From positions 21,498,000 through 21,561,999 of the forward strand of contig CM055107.1 of the NCBI GenBank assembly GCA_029204225.1: a DNA stretch of 64,000 nt, written 5' to 3'. Position numbers and translations under genes: made by a program. The DNA is from Diphasiastrum complanatum. Taxonomy: Eukaryota; Streptophyta; Lycopodiopsida; Lycopodiales; Lycopodiaceae. The notes beneath the pieces were generated by a model. That model saw only the letters and a program-made list of their open reading frames with translations, made no database searches and had not been told where the DNA came from. Shown here one piece after another: positions 10,601 to 20,760 of this stretch (position 1 is its first letter; the number at the start of each line of letters is the position of its first letter).

Positions 10601-10659
10601 ACTTGTAGTTCTATCTTTCCTCTCACTCCTAGATCAGGGGTAGCGCCTTCCTGGGGCTC

Positions 10660-11829
10660 AATTGGGTGTTGCCTAAATATGTCTCTGGGATGGCTGTTTC
10701 GATTAGAGGGCTTACTGGTTCTCTAGTGGGGATGTGTATTGAAGTGGAGATGGAATTGGGTTTGGCTTTCTCTTTATATCTCTCCTACTGGTATTTGGCC
10801 TGTTCCACTTCTAACCATTTCTTCATTCGTCTGAAGTTTTTCTTCTCGGTTGTGGGGCTTGGATATTGCACCATTTATAACGACCCTGAGGAACCTCGAC
10901 TAGCCTCCTTAGGGGATTTTGGCATGGGTTCTGATACTATCTGCTTTTGAGCTCGAGTTATGGCATAGAGAGGAGTTTGGTCATGTTGTCTCTGGAATTC
11001 CACACTTAGCATGTTTAGCATCGCTCTCCTTCTTGACAGGGCAATCCAAATATAGATGTCCATATCACAATCCTTGTAGAGTGGTGGCACATAGTCTTGT
11101 CCCTCTCTCTTGTTAGGGCACTCGACAATACAATGATTGCCTCCACACCCACAACATTTGATAGGGGGTCTACCTAACGGTCCCTGAATTTGATTGGCGT
11201 AAATTGGTACCAATTTGCCCTCATACCCTTCTATGTAGTACGCGGGTGTTTCGTCAATAGGATAGGAGGGTTCAAAAAAAATTAAGGTATCATGACATTC
11301 ACATTGGCAGCCTGAATAGGGGATTTGACAATCATTCCCTGTTGTTCATTAGCCAGTGGTGCTGGTAGTGCAAGTGGTGGTTGTACTCGAGAGGAAAGTT
11401 GTATTTACACTCAAAGGTATCGTGACCACTCATGCCACACAAATGACAATACTTTTTTCATTTTCTCTAGATGTTGGCACAGGCCATGTAATTGCTTGTA
11501 CAGATTGGGCACCAAGTGGCCTCTCTTCGTGGATAGACTGGTGGTTGTGGTACCCTAGGCACCTATTGTACACCCTTAAGCTTCTGGTCCAAGGTTCCAA
11601 GGAGCTCAATAGTGAACTTTCGCAATTGATCGTTCTGTTGGATTTGTAGATTCTCCAAGGCTTTAGTGAAGGTGCCAGTTGAAGTTGTGGTAGAAGACGT
11701 GGAGCCAAACTCTTTAGTCTTTCCCTTGCTCTTATTCCGACGACGGCCATTGGATCGATCAGTTGAGCTATCCAACCCACTGCTCGAGCCCTCATTGGTG
11801 TGTGATGTAGCTAGAGGTAGGTTAGGCAT
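10660..11829 (-). pseudogene. Gypsy-type gag remnant with CCHC knuckle
   Basis: The minus-strand frame 11213-10875 contains Cys-Gly-Cys-Gly-Gly-Asn-His-x4-Cys, preceded by a Cys, that is Cys-x2-Cys-x3-His-x4-Cys. This one-residue-short knuckle with Gly-Gly is typical of plant Ty3/gypsy gag proteins. It is followed by Pro-Leu-Tyr-Ala-Ile-Thr-Arg-Ala-Gln, a usual linker before protease. Upstream on the minus strand, 11829-11563 gives a Ser/Thr-rich, Lys/Arg-rich frame ending in a Gln/Leu-rich helix, plausibly the gag N-terminal or linker part. Frames are broken between these blocks. It abuts the copia relic at 10640 in the same orientation, so the two were joined by insertion or deletion. Confidence 0.65.
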
Positions 11830-11856
11830 GATAGTAGAGGGCTAGTGACACTTTCC

Positions 11857-12367
11857 TGTGTGGTCATGAAGTCATGTGACCAATCAAAAGTGAAAGATCC
11901 ATGAAATTGGTCCAATCATATTCAAGGGTCCTTATGTCACTAGACCAATCAAATTAGGAGGAGATTTGTAAGGAGTCCAATCAAATTTCATGTGGACTAC
12001 ACCTCTTGTGGCTCGAGCTAGTATTTGAGAGAGATGGAGAGTGATTCCATACTAAGCTTTTTGGAGAGATTTGGAAATTCTACACAAAGTTTTTGTAACA
12101 CTCTCTCTCTACCCGAGGAGCCTTTGTTGTATTCTCTCTCTACTCGAGACCAAACCACTTTTGTACTTAGTTTTTTTCATCACAAGTTTCCTTCACATGT
12201 GTATGATGTGTGTTGAGTGTTTGATGAATGTAATTAGTGCTCTTGCCTTAGAATTGCCAAGCTAGAATCCATTCTTCAAATTGGTGCTCAATCTATGTGC
12301 AATCACTCATACTTTAGGAGATCATTCACATTGTTTGGGCTATCCCCACACGTGTGAAAACTTCACA
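11857..12367 (+). repeat. LTR-like sequence, possible solo copia LTR
   Basis: This stretch resembles the 3' LTR at 29641-30370: CT-rich blocks with CCGAG/CTCGAG, the phrase GTGCTCTTGCCTTAGA, a CAATCxxTGTGCAATCAC block and an end reading AACTTCACA at 12367, just like the copia LTR ends at 26324 and 30370. No TGGTATCAGAGC primer-binding site follows, so it would be a solo or truncated LTR between two gypsy pieces. The left end (TGTGTGG near 11857) is a guess. Confidence 0.55.
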
Positions 12368-12656
12368 TGATGTTACTATTTTGGGTTGTTTAATCGAAAA
12401 AGTACCTATAGACTCTGGATTCAACATTCATATTATGACAGAGGATACTGCATATGCACTTGGATTGATGGATATATTTAAAGCTACACAATGCAAAATC
12501 AAGCTAGCTGATTTGATAAGGAGGAAGCATGTCGGAGAGTTAAAGAAAGTCACAATCTATATCCAAGATAAGCCGTTTATTATGAATTTTATTGCAATTC
12601 GACTAGTCGGGCTTGCTAATTGTTTTGTTTTTACTGGCTTTACCAAAAGCTAATGC
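12354..12656 (+). pseudogene. Gypsy retropepsin (aspartic protease) fragment
   Basis: A 99-codon open frame contains Val-Pro-Ile-Asp-Ser-Gly-Phe-Asn-Ile-His-Ile-Met, the retropepsin active-site strand with its Asp-Ser-Gly, followed by Ala-Leu-Gly-Leu and Lys-Leu-Ala-Asp. The enzyme cleaves the Gag-Pol polyprotein inside virus-like particles. The glycine flap and the C-terminal Leu-Gly-Arg block seen in better copies (compare the minus-strand protease at 39250-39665) are not clear here. The first codons overlap the end of the LTR-like stretch, so the true start is uncertain. Confidence 0.7.
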
Positions 12657-13059
12657 CAGTGTTCATTGGACAAAGAAGGAATTGTGTTTTTGCACTGGCG
12701 AATACGATGATAATGGGAAGCTTCAGGAAGATGTCATTACATGGAATCGAGATCACTAAGAAGGCATAACTTCGTTGTCAGATACTCGTGATTGTTATGA
12801 AATTTAAGAACCAGAATTATCTGATGATGAAGACCAAGCTCAACATTCGCCAAGAGAAATACAAGGCTACTCATCAAACAACATGACAGTAGACATGATC
12901 AATCCAAATGATACATTATCTATCAAAGTCGCACCAGGAAAAGCTTTGTTGATTTCCAAGTTTTGATCTGAAGAAGAAATTTGAGATTATACCGAATTGA
13001 TCATAGAATATAAGGACGTGTTTGCCTGGCCAATGGAGGATCTTAAAGGCATAAACAAA

Positions 13060-13645
13060 AAGTATGGTCAACACCGTATCGACCTGAAGGAAGGAGCAAT
13101 TCCAATACGACAAAGACAGTACCGGTTGAACCCAAGTATTCGTTACTAGTAAAAGATAAATTGGATAAATATTTGGAGGCAGATATAATTTATCTCATTC
13201 TCAACAATGAGTGGGTTTCACCAATAGTAGTCGTACCAAAAAAGAAGACTGAAAAAATACGTGTTTGTTAGGACTATCGAAAGCTAAATGCCGCAACTCG
13301 GAAGGGTCATCATCCACTTCTGTTTACAAGTATGATACTCGACCAAGTTGCAGGCCATCCACGATACAGCTTCCTTGACGGATTTTCTAGATACAATCAA
13401 GTATCGATAAAAGAAGAAGATCAGTCCAAGACTACCTTCACAATAGATTGGGGCACTTATGCATATCGATAGGTGCCATTTGGTTCATGCAACGTGCCAG
13501 CAACATTCCAAAAAATGATGACTGTAATTTTTCAAGATTACCTACGAATATTTCTTGAAATATTCATTGACGACTTTTGTGTCTATAGTTCAAAAGACAG
13601 TCATCTTTAAAAACTGCGGAAGACATTGCAGCAATGCAAAGAGAT
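13060..13645 (+). pseudogene. Gypsy reverse transcriptase with stops
   Basis: The frame gives Trp-Val-Ser-Pro-Ile-Val-Val-Val-Pro-Lys-Lys-Lys, then an Asp-Tyr-Arg-Lys-Leu-Asn block, Tyr-Ser-Phe-Leu-Asp-Gly-Phe-Ser, Pro-Phe-Gly-Ser-Cys-Asn, and Ile-Phe-Ile-Asp-Asp-Phe at about 13560-13577. Phe-Ile-Asp-Asp holds the catalytic pair, still present. Stops interrupt the frame before the Asp-Tyr-Arg-Lys block (TAG at 13268) and at 13471, both where a Gln codon is likely. This enzyme copies element RNA to cDNA in the cytoplasmic particle; here it cannot be made whole. Confidence 0.85.
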
Positions 13646-14352
13646 GGTGCAGAGAGACATCACTTTGTCTACATCTTGAAAAATGTTTCTTCGGCATGCC
13701 GAAGGGCATATTTCTAGGACATAGAATATTAGAAAGAGGGATTGAAGTCGACAAAGATAAGGTGGAGATTATACAAATCTTGAATAAACCAACCAACTTA
13801 CGTGAACTTCGAGGATTTCTTGGACATGTCGAATATTATAGGAGGTTTATTCAAGATCATACATCTCTAGCATCACCACTTACACAACTGTTGAAGAAAG
13901 ACACTGAATAAGAATGGTCTGCTAAACGACAACGATCATTCGATTTATTGAAGTAGAGACTCATTAACGCCCCAATCTTATGCCTCCCTGATTGGGTAAG
14001 AACCTTTCATGTTTATGTGGACGTCTCTTCATTTGCAATTGGAGTTACACTCAGTCAAAAGAACGATGAGAAGAAGAATTATCTTGTATATTATGAGCAT
14101 GTCGAAAAAAAACTATTTGGCGACAAAATGTGAAGGACTAGGGATGGTTTTACAGTTAAAAAATTTCGACATTATTTATTGGGCTATCCTTTTGTCTGTG
14201 ATGTCGACCATTATGCCCCTAAACATCTTGTAAATAAGCTAGATCTTTCAGGCCAAATAGCTCGATGGATGCTGCTGCTTCAAGAATTTGATTACCAAGT
14301 TGAGGTACATCAAGGGAAGTATCACACCAATGTAGATTACTTATCGCCTTAA
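13646..14352 (+). pseudogene. Gypsy RT connection and RNase H
   Basis: The first part reads Lys-Cys-x-Phe-Gly-Met-Pro-Lys-Gly-Ile-Phe-Leu-Gly-His, then Leu-Arg-Gly-Phe-Leu-Gly-His and Tyr-Tyr-Arg-Arg-Phe-Ile, the typical thumb/connection of Ty3/gypsy. Ala-Pro-Ile-Leu-x-Leu-Pro-Asp-Trp and Phe-His-Val-Tyr-Val-Asp-Val-Ser begin RNase H, which removes RNA from the RNA-DNA hybrid. The chain ends with Ile-Ala-Arg-Trp-Met-Leu-Leu-Leu-Gln-Glu-Phe-Asp and a TAA at 14350. At least four frameshifts or stops are present. Confidence 0.82.
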
Positions 14353-14424
14353 GTATTGGATCTGTTACTGAGAACTTAAGTGACAAATTTTTTGACGAGC
14401 AAATCACGATGATATCATCTGAAA

Positions 14425-15430
14425 TTTCAAAAAGTCATTCAGGCTTTGCATTCAAAAGATGTCGGTGGACATTACACACTTGTGAATACTATTAAAAAGA
14501 TATTTAATGTAAAATATCGGTGGCCGACGATGTATAAAGACGTTGCAGCTTTTTCAAAAACCTGTGATCCATGTCAACGAGTAGGGAACACCATTCGAAA
14601 AATGGGGTATCAATTTTGTCGAACCAATCAAGCTAATCACCCGATATACAAGGCGAAGCTATATTCTGGCAGATTATGCCATGATGATGGTTGAAGTGGA
14701 AGCCACGAAGAGAAATGATGCGAAAACGATTGCGAAGTTTCTGTTTCAAAACATCAAACCAGATAAGGTTGTCCTTTAGAGCTTGTGAGCGATAGAGAGA
14801 CTCATTTTATTAACGATACGATTCGTCTGCTAACAAAGTATTTTTATGATTAAGCATCGCAAAACAACTCCATATAATCCTAAACGGATTGACTGAGAGG
14901 GCAAATGTAAAGCAAAATTTTAAATAAGATTACGACAACGCATGCTTCTAATTGGGACCAGAAGCTTCCATCTATTTTATGGGCTTATCGAAATGTTGAG
15001 AAAGTAACCACAAAATAGACACCTTCTTATTTGGTATACGACATGCACCTGATACTTCGTATCGAATTCGAAGTACCAACCAATCGTGTACAAGTCGAAA
15101 CACGATCGGACGAGGACTCAGTATGAGAGAAAGACTTTTATCAATTGAAAAACTTGAGGAACAACGAAATCAAGCCTTAATTGATACAAAATATATATAT
15201 ACACGGTGAAAGAAAAGCTTTGATGATTTGATAAATTTGGGAAAGAGATTATGCTCTATTGTATGATAAGCGACATATCAAATTTCCAAGAAAATTGCAT
15301 ACGCGATGGATGGGACTTTAGAAGATTGCTGAAGTTTTCAATAAGGGATCCTTTCAATTATCTGATTTGCAAGGGAATTTGCTGCCAACGAGAGTAAATG
15401 GCTCCCTAATAAAGAAGTACTATTTGTGAA
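14425..15430 (+). pseudogene. Gypsy integrase, zinc finger and broken core
   Basis: The zinc-binding N-terminus is clear at 14440-14590: His, seven residues, Gly-His, then Tyr-Arg-Trp-Pro-Thr-Met and Cys-Asp-Pro-Cys-Gln-Arg, the His-His-Cys-Cys finger of Ty3/gypsy integrases. The core that follows starts with Asp-Tyr-Ala-Met-Met-Met-Val-Glu-Val-Glu-Ala and soon fills with stops. The usual Ser-Asp-x-Gly and Pro-Tyr-x-Pro blocks can be seen only in pieces (14790-14890). The end reads Leu-Pro-x-Arg-Val-Asn-Gly-Ser near 15400, equivalent to the Val-Asn-Gly-Ser-Arg-Leu ending of the gypsy integrase at 43.9 kb. Confidence 0.8.
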
Positions 15431-15781
15431 TATTTATATATTTGTTTGTTTGTTTATCAATTCTTCACATGTCTTTTTGTTCAATTGTTCTCTTGTTTGT
15501 TTATTTAAGAGACTGTTCGAATAATCAATTGACTTTTATTTGAAATTATCAAAGAATATTCTATAGTATCTAATAGTCAATGATTTAATTTCACTTTAAT
15601 TTCTGTGATTTGACATATGATTTGCTAGTTAATGCATGATAGCGGAAACCTATAATAATGACACGTGTCAATATGAAACCTCGTGCCACCTTTATTATTC
15701 ACTTTTTCGTCCGTTTCCTTTTAACACCATTTACTTCCTTGTTTTCATTTTACCACATTCCGCATTCCGCCTTGAGTTATT

Positions 15782-17060
15782 TTGTGCTCTTGCTTATGTG
15801 CAATTTGTTCCATGTTTCCCATTGATTTCTATTACGAATTGAAGCGCAATTCTTCTGCCATGACATTTAATTTTGTGGCGCTTGCAAACATCAACTGGAA
15901 GCTCAGAAGCAAGATGAATATTGAAGAATTTCAGCCGCTTGCTAGCCAATGCAAATTCGGATATATGCTGATGATTGATCCATCCATTGTCCTGATTGAA
16001 GTAAGAAATGAGTTTGTCAGAGGCATTACAGCAGTGACAGATACCACGATCCACATCCTGGTGAGGCAGATTCAAATGAATATTTCCAAAGCTACTTTTG
16101 CTGCCGCTCTCTTTAGTTGCCCACCAACGATGGCTTAGTGCCTCCTGCACTTACTCGTGATGACATTGATGAAGCCAGCCTATTTCACGGATTACTATGC
16201 TATGTTTAGAAATTTTTGTAAATATTGCAATCATATACTCTTTGGAACAGATGCTAATGCCACCATCGCAATAATGAATATTCGTTATTTGTTGGCTGCC
16301 ATTAAAGGGGCGATAAGATTAATTTCGGAAGCATTGCATTCCGTGCCTTCCACCGTTCTGTGAAGCATGATAAATTTGCAGCTTTTGGAGCCCATATTTC
16401 TTATCTAAGCCGACATTATTGTGTTTTGATGCCAGGAGAGCTTACACTTTTGGAAGGACGATGATCAACTCTGTCTGCACCACCACAAGTTGATTAGACG
16501 ATGTTCTTGTAGAAATGCAAAGGGAAGATGGGCAAAGTAATATAGCCAATGATCAATAGCCTCAAGCTACTGACAAGCCAACGGATTTTGCTGATACGCA
16601 AGAAACCTCTATTGATGTTGTTATGGATGATGCATATGCTAATAAAGCTGACAAATTCAATTTGAATCTGCAAACTCTATACAGCCTGAGCCATCTATAA
16701 GTGATTCAAACACAGCTGAAGAAGCAGGCTGCCGTAATAAAGATGCAAACTCTATACAGCCTACGCCATCTATAAGTGATTCAAACACAGCTGAAGAAGC
16801 AGGCTGCCCCAAAAATACCGGCTTGGTTTTCATCCCTATCGAATTCTGCTAAGTAAGCTATTTATGCATATGTGATGCGGATGTTGTTAGCCAAGGACAA
16901 CAGAAGAAACTTGAAAAAGTGGAGCGCCAAGCGAAATATTTGAAGAATAAGATGACGAAGCTCCTTACTCAGCTTACCACCATGGAGCGGAGTAACAAAA
17001 ATTTGAAAATGATTATTTCTTATTGTTTCATGATTGTTAGGGCCTTTTTGGGCAGGGGAT
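15782..17060 (+). pseudogene. Coding tract after gypsy integrase, coiled-coil end
   Basis: A protein-like tract begins about 350 bp past the integrase end. From the ATG at 15860 it reads 92 codons with an Ile/Val-rich fold (Asn-Glu-Phe-Val-Arg-Gly-Ile-Thr-Ala-Val). After frameshifts it continues with Ala-Phe-Arg-Ala-Phe-His-Arg-Ser-Val near 16340 and Ser-Arg-His-Tyr-Cys-Val-Leu-Met near 16415. It then passes through an in-frame 75-bp tandem repeat and ends in a charged heptad-like helix (Lys-Lys-Leu-Glu-Lys-Val-Glu-Arg and on, 16900-17010). Some plant gypsy lineages (Tat/Ogre, Athila) carry an extra ORF beside pol, and a plant mobile-element domain with an x-Arg-Glu-Phe block is known. This could be such an ORF, but I cannot identify it. 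Confidence 0.5.
16670..16818 (+). repeat. Two tandem copies of a 75-bp unit
   Basis: GCAAACTCTATACAGCCTGA at 16670 and GCAAACTCTATACAGCCTAC at 16745 begin two nearly identical copies of period 75 bp, 25 codons, so the duplication preserves frame. It lies inside the post-integrase coding tract and probably lengthened a linker before the coiled coil. Confidence 0.92.
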
Positions 17061-18900
17061 TGGTCTCCTAGCCAAAAAGTCCTAAAAAGGTCAAGAGGCA
17101 CCACCACTGATGGTAGTTATGCCCTAGAGGACCTACCACATCCAATCCTGGGGTCCTTCTCTGTTACCCCTGCTCTCAGAAGTACGATTTGTAAGGAGGG
17201 AGTGCTAGCACTTTGGTTCAATGATCCACTAGCTTTCTAGGTTCATGTTTTCGTTCCCAACTCTCTGATTGCTAGTTCGTGCTATGATCTTGCTAATGTC
17301 TCTTTCCCCATCAAATTCGGCTTTCGGATAGTCCTTAACGATTAAGAGATAGGCTTTGTAGGGTTTGGGCACCTTCAGTGGTTAAGGCATTGCCTTTGTT
17401 CTAAGGTACCAACTTAAGACTTTGGATGGTGCAGCCTATGACTTGTAAGGGTACACCCTTTGAGGTTCTTTGGTCCTATTCTCAAAACGTAAGACACTAC
17501 TCCTATGGTTCAGGGAGTGCACCATCAATGTTCAAGATGCTACCTTAAAAGCTTAGGGGCGACTTCTCATTTTAGGTTCTTGGTCCCTAGAGAGATAAGG
17601 GCTCGAAATGTGAATTATGCCCTTCATTTTAGGGGTATTTCTTTCAAGTTTTAGGACTGTGTCTTTAGATTTCTAGGATATAGTCTTTAATACTAGGATC
17701 ATGACCTTTGATAAAATATGGATTCTAGTGTATGAATACGTGCCTTTAAAGTCATGTGATTCTCAATGGGTAAGGCTATGCCCTTAGAATATCGTATGGG
17801 AGGAGTTCGGAAAAAAGGCTAGCGCTCGTGAAATTGATATGGGGGTGTCTTATTCTTTTTCGTTTATTTTTTCTTGTAGTACAGAGTGTTCATGGGGTGC
17901 AAGTTATACTCACTGCCTTGTTTGATAAGCGGTGGTATTTTGTCGACCGTCGGGCCTAGGTATTTCGCTAGGTATTTCCGACGGCGGGTGTGACTAGTAC
18001 GACTCTTAACCAAGGCGATGTATTGGTGGACGGCCCGCTCTGGTGTTTCACAGAGGTCGGGTCCAGTTAACTCTCTTCATAAATTGTGTGAACAGATGAT
18101 TCCAACTTGACGATTTCGTATAGCAGTTTAACTAATAGGTCTAGCCTAGCAAACCGTAAAGCAGACAACCCATGGTTCTTTACGTTTCCATAAAACACAT
18201 TTATTCAATACGATCCCATTAAACTCTGGCTACAATCTTTCTTGACTTCGGTTAATACGTCGAGAAACGAAACAATCCACACAACAGTTATTATGCCTTA
18301 CGATAATTCCAAACCAAACTCCTAGCGATTCACTACCAAACTCCAAATAGTTCACTCGGTTTAAGGAATGCAACCACAACATACAAGCCTTGATCGCTAT
18401 ATATTCGAACTCCAATCAAAGAATTAGATAGTTAGTGGCGCTTCCAAAACCTCATATCAAACATTATGACAAGTACGTTGAATCCTAGTCTACTTTCCCT
18501 ATCTTACCATAAAGAGGTTTCGTTCAGTGCGATTATGTAAGCACTAAATGGAATGCTACTAGGTGTGAAAAAAAAAACGGCCTTTACAACATTCTACATA
18601 ATGCTGTGAATACAAAACATTACCTCTTCTATCTCGTTTGACAAATACGAATAGAAAAAAAAAATGACTCATTCAGTATGGTAAAACGAATACGAAATGA
18701 AAAACGTTTCACGGATTAGAATGCCACATTCTCAAACTATATTCTAAACATCTCAATTTAGTAAGCAACGTTACCTTATGTGTTACCAGAGAACCGAAAA
18801 TCGGGAGATACTAGTCATGAATGCCTCAAATTATTAATCGATTTTCGTTTGCCGTTTGCCACTTGCTTTGCCACAGATGGTTGGATAGACTGGGAGTTCA
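17035..18900. other. Unassigned region after the gypsy element
   Basis: No gene is recognised. 17035-17075 has an imperfect inverted repeat (GGCCTTTTTGGGCAGG against CCTAGCCAAAAAGTCC). 17100-17810 repeats a loose phrase of the kind GGxTATGCCCTTxGAxxxT about every 40-80 bp, as if built from old short tandem units. 17947-17984 has a 7-bp inverted repeat (CCGTCGG/CCGACGG) around two copies of CTAGGTATTT. The interval could be the untranslated end and LTR of the preceding gypsy element, but no matching second LTR was found in the window. Confidence 0.4.
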
Positions 18901-18939
18901 AAGAAAAAACAACCACAAAACTTTGGTACAGGTCATTTG

Positions 18940-19560
18940 AATGATCCGTAGACAGCGATTAGAGGCTTGGTGGCCTGCAAACAGGCTTTTGGATTGATCT
19001 TTTGATTGCAAACAGCCATTCGGGAGCCCACAAACAGCTTGTAGAGGTCGTTGGGAGTTGTTTAGTTTACTGACATATCTGATACAGATCTGAATGATCT
19101 GACATAGCTCAAAATTTAAAGTAGACAGGCCGCAGTCAACTGGTATAGGGCCGCAGTTAGGGTTTTGAGGTCGCTGGCAGGCTGAAACAGCTGATTGATC
19201 CGATACAGCCCACAAAAGATGTGTAGATGGGCCGTTGACAGTCTGTTAGGCCTGACAGGTCTGTCACAGCACCGTTTGATAAAAAACTTGTGTAGATGGC
19301 TGCAACTAGCTGGTTTTTGGCTGCAGGTGGCCGCAGACAGGCTGTGGGCCTGATTTTCCTACTGTACACAGTGATGGGCAGGTCGCAATCACTGGTTCCG
19401 CAGACAGAAATACAATCAACCATATATATTGTTGTAGCAAGAAAACAGCCCAAAGACGAGGCATATACAACTCTGTTTTGGCAAAAACAGGTGCCTGTCG
19501 ATGGAGAAAGAGGCCACAAACCAGTGAGGATAAAGAGTAGCTGATAGGTCACTGACAAAA
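18940..19560. repeat. Degenerate short-repeat region rich in GCCGCAGACAGG-like words
   Basis: Words such as GCAAACAGGCT, GACAGGCCGCAGTCAAC, GGCCGCAGTTAGGG, GGCCGTTGACAG, GTGGCCGCAGACAGGC and GTAGATGGGC recur irregularly. It looks like diverged minisatellite sequence. Overlapping ORFs exist on both strands, but none resembles a known protein; I read them as by-products of the repeat. Confidence 0.45.
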
Positions 19561-19794
19561 GCAGCAAGTAGGTGTGCGCAACGGACCTGTAGGCAATGAC
19601 TAATAGGCTCACTCACTTCTCTACTCACTACAAATCATTCAAACGAAGAGACATACGAGGTAAAATAGCACATTCCTATTGCTTACAAACCCTTAATCCA
19701 AATACTCCACATCACGAGCTATCGCTAACTCATCGAGCAAGAAACCCTCTATCAACTGACTTGTTAGAAATGGTGAACTCCTGCAACTTTGCCG

Positions 19795-20187
19795 CGACGC
19801 GAAACGAAGCGAAGGTTGAATGACGAACAATTCACGAAAGTCAACGTACCTCGAAAACCCTAAGACACGAAGCGCAGCGAAACTCGAAGGTCGAATGATT
19901 CGCGAAAGTCAAACATGCCTCCATGACCAAAAAGACACGACACGACACGAAACTAAAGAAAATCTTTCACGTTGCCAGCTGGCAGCTCAACAAGCGTGGA
20001 GTCTTAAACTTCACGCCCAGCTGTAACGGCTAGCAATAACGGAGAGTAACTGATTAGTTGATTAGCGTTAACTACTCTTGTAATTCTCTGTTTAGCTATT
20101 TTGTAAACTCCACACAGTGGAGATATAAACTACTTAACTGGATCGAAATACACACAGAGAATGTGCGTGAGTAGAGCAAAAAAGACG
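19795..20187 (+). repeat. 5' LTR piece of the copia element
   Basis: Aligns with 22375-22735: both contain GACACGACACGACACGAAAC, GCGTGGAGTCTTAAACTTCA, and a run from AGTAACTGATTAGTTGATTA to TTGTAAACTCCACACA. A probable TATA-type promoter region lies near the GGAGATATAAACTACTT segment at about 20120. The copy breaks off at about 20187 after GTGCGTGAGTAGAGCA and is joined to integrase coding sequence. The left end is set by where similarity starts. Confidence 0.85.
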
Positions 20188-20760
20188 AAGGGGCCAGATG
20201 CATGATGGCACAAGCTCAATTTCCAAGTCAATTATGGACTGAGGCAATAGCTGCAGCTATACACCTGCAGAACAGATTAACAATGATAGCGTTGGAAAAT
20301 AAGACACCGTACGAGATGTGGACAGGTAGAAAGCCTGATCTATCATATGTACGTGTGTTTGGATGTGCAGTATACAAGCACATTTCAAAAGAAAAGAGAA
20401 GCAAGTTCGATGATAAATTAGAGCAAACGATCATGGTCACGGTTACTCGAACGGATCACAAATGTATAGGCTCTACAACCCAACCACAAAAAGGGTTGTT
20501 TCGAGTAGAGATGTGAAGTTCGATGAGTCCACATTCTCTGGACTAAAAGATGAAAGAGGCCATGAGATCTTCACACTGCTGCCAATTCAAGAGGGAGATC
20601 GAGGACATACATCAAATCAGAATGTTGAGCCACAGACTCCAGAGCAGCAGGAAGCAGAAAATCAACTCCACGAACAAGAAACGTTCGAGCAGCGACGAAA
20701 CGAACCCAGAAGGTCAACAAGACAAAGAAGACCTCCAAACCGTTACGCTGACAATCTTTA
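20188..20760 (+). pseudogene. Copia integrase C-terminal part
   Basis: The frame starts Met-Met-Ala-Gln-Ala and continues Leu-Trp-Thr-Glu-Ala, Gln-Asn-Arg-Leu, Lys-Thr-Pro-Tyr-Glu-Met-Trp-Thr-Gly-Arg-Lys-Pro and Val-Phe-Gly-Cys-Ala, the conserved C-terminal block of copia integrases. A frameshift near 20440 moves the frame. It resumes as Met-Tyr-Arg-Leu-Tyr-Asn-Pro and Ser-Ser-Arg-Asp-Val-Lys-Phe-Asp-Glu, followed by the Glu/Gln/Arg-rich linker that ends Arg-Arg-Ser-x-Arg-Gln-Arg-Arg-Pro-Pro. The catalytic core is missing. Confidence 0.87.

Larger units (their letters stand above)
8940..10640 (-). mobile_element. Ty1/copia relic (gag to integrase), minus strand
   Basis: Read on the minus strand from 10640 down to 8940, the order is gag, protease/pre-integrase, then integrase. 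This is the Ty1/copia order, since integrase comes before reverse transcriptase. The frames shift several times and contain stops, and reverse transcriptase and RNase H are absent. No LTR or primer-binding site was found at either end, so this is an internal fragment. Its gag differs from the shorter gag pieces at 26-38 kb. Confidence 0.8.
12354..15430 (+). mobile_element. Ty3/gypsy relic, protease to integrase
   Basis: Domain order on the plus strand is protease, reverse transcriptase, RNase H, then integrase, which defines Ty3/gypsy. No 5' LTR or gag belonging to it is visible; an LTR-like sequence of another family sits immediately upstream. Several stops look like C-to-T changes (TAG or TAA where CAG or CAA is expected), the usual sign of methylated DNA decaying after silencing. 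A further coding tract follows integrase at 15.8-17.1 kb. Confidence 0.85.

Noticed and set aside
19296-19612. Overlapping ORFs of 82 and 151 codons on both strands
   Set aside because: They lie in a degenerate short-repeat region, and their translations show only the repeat composition.
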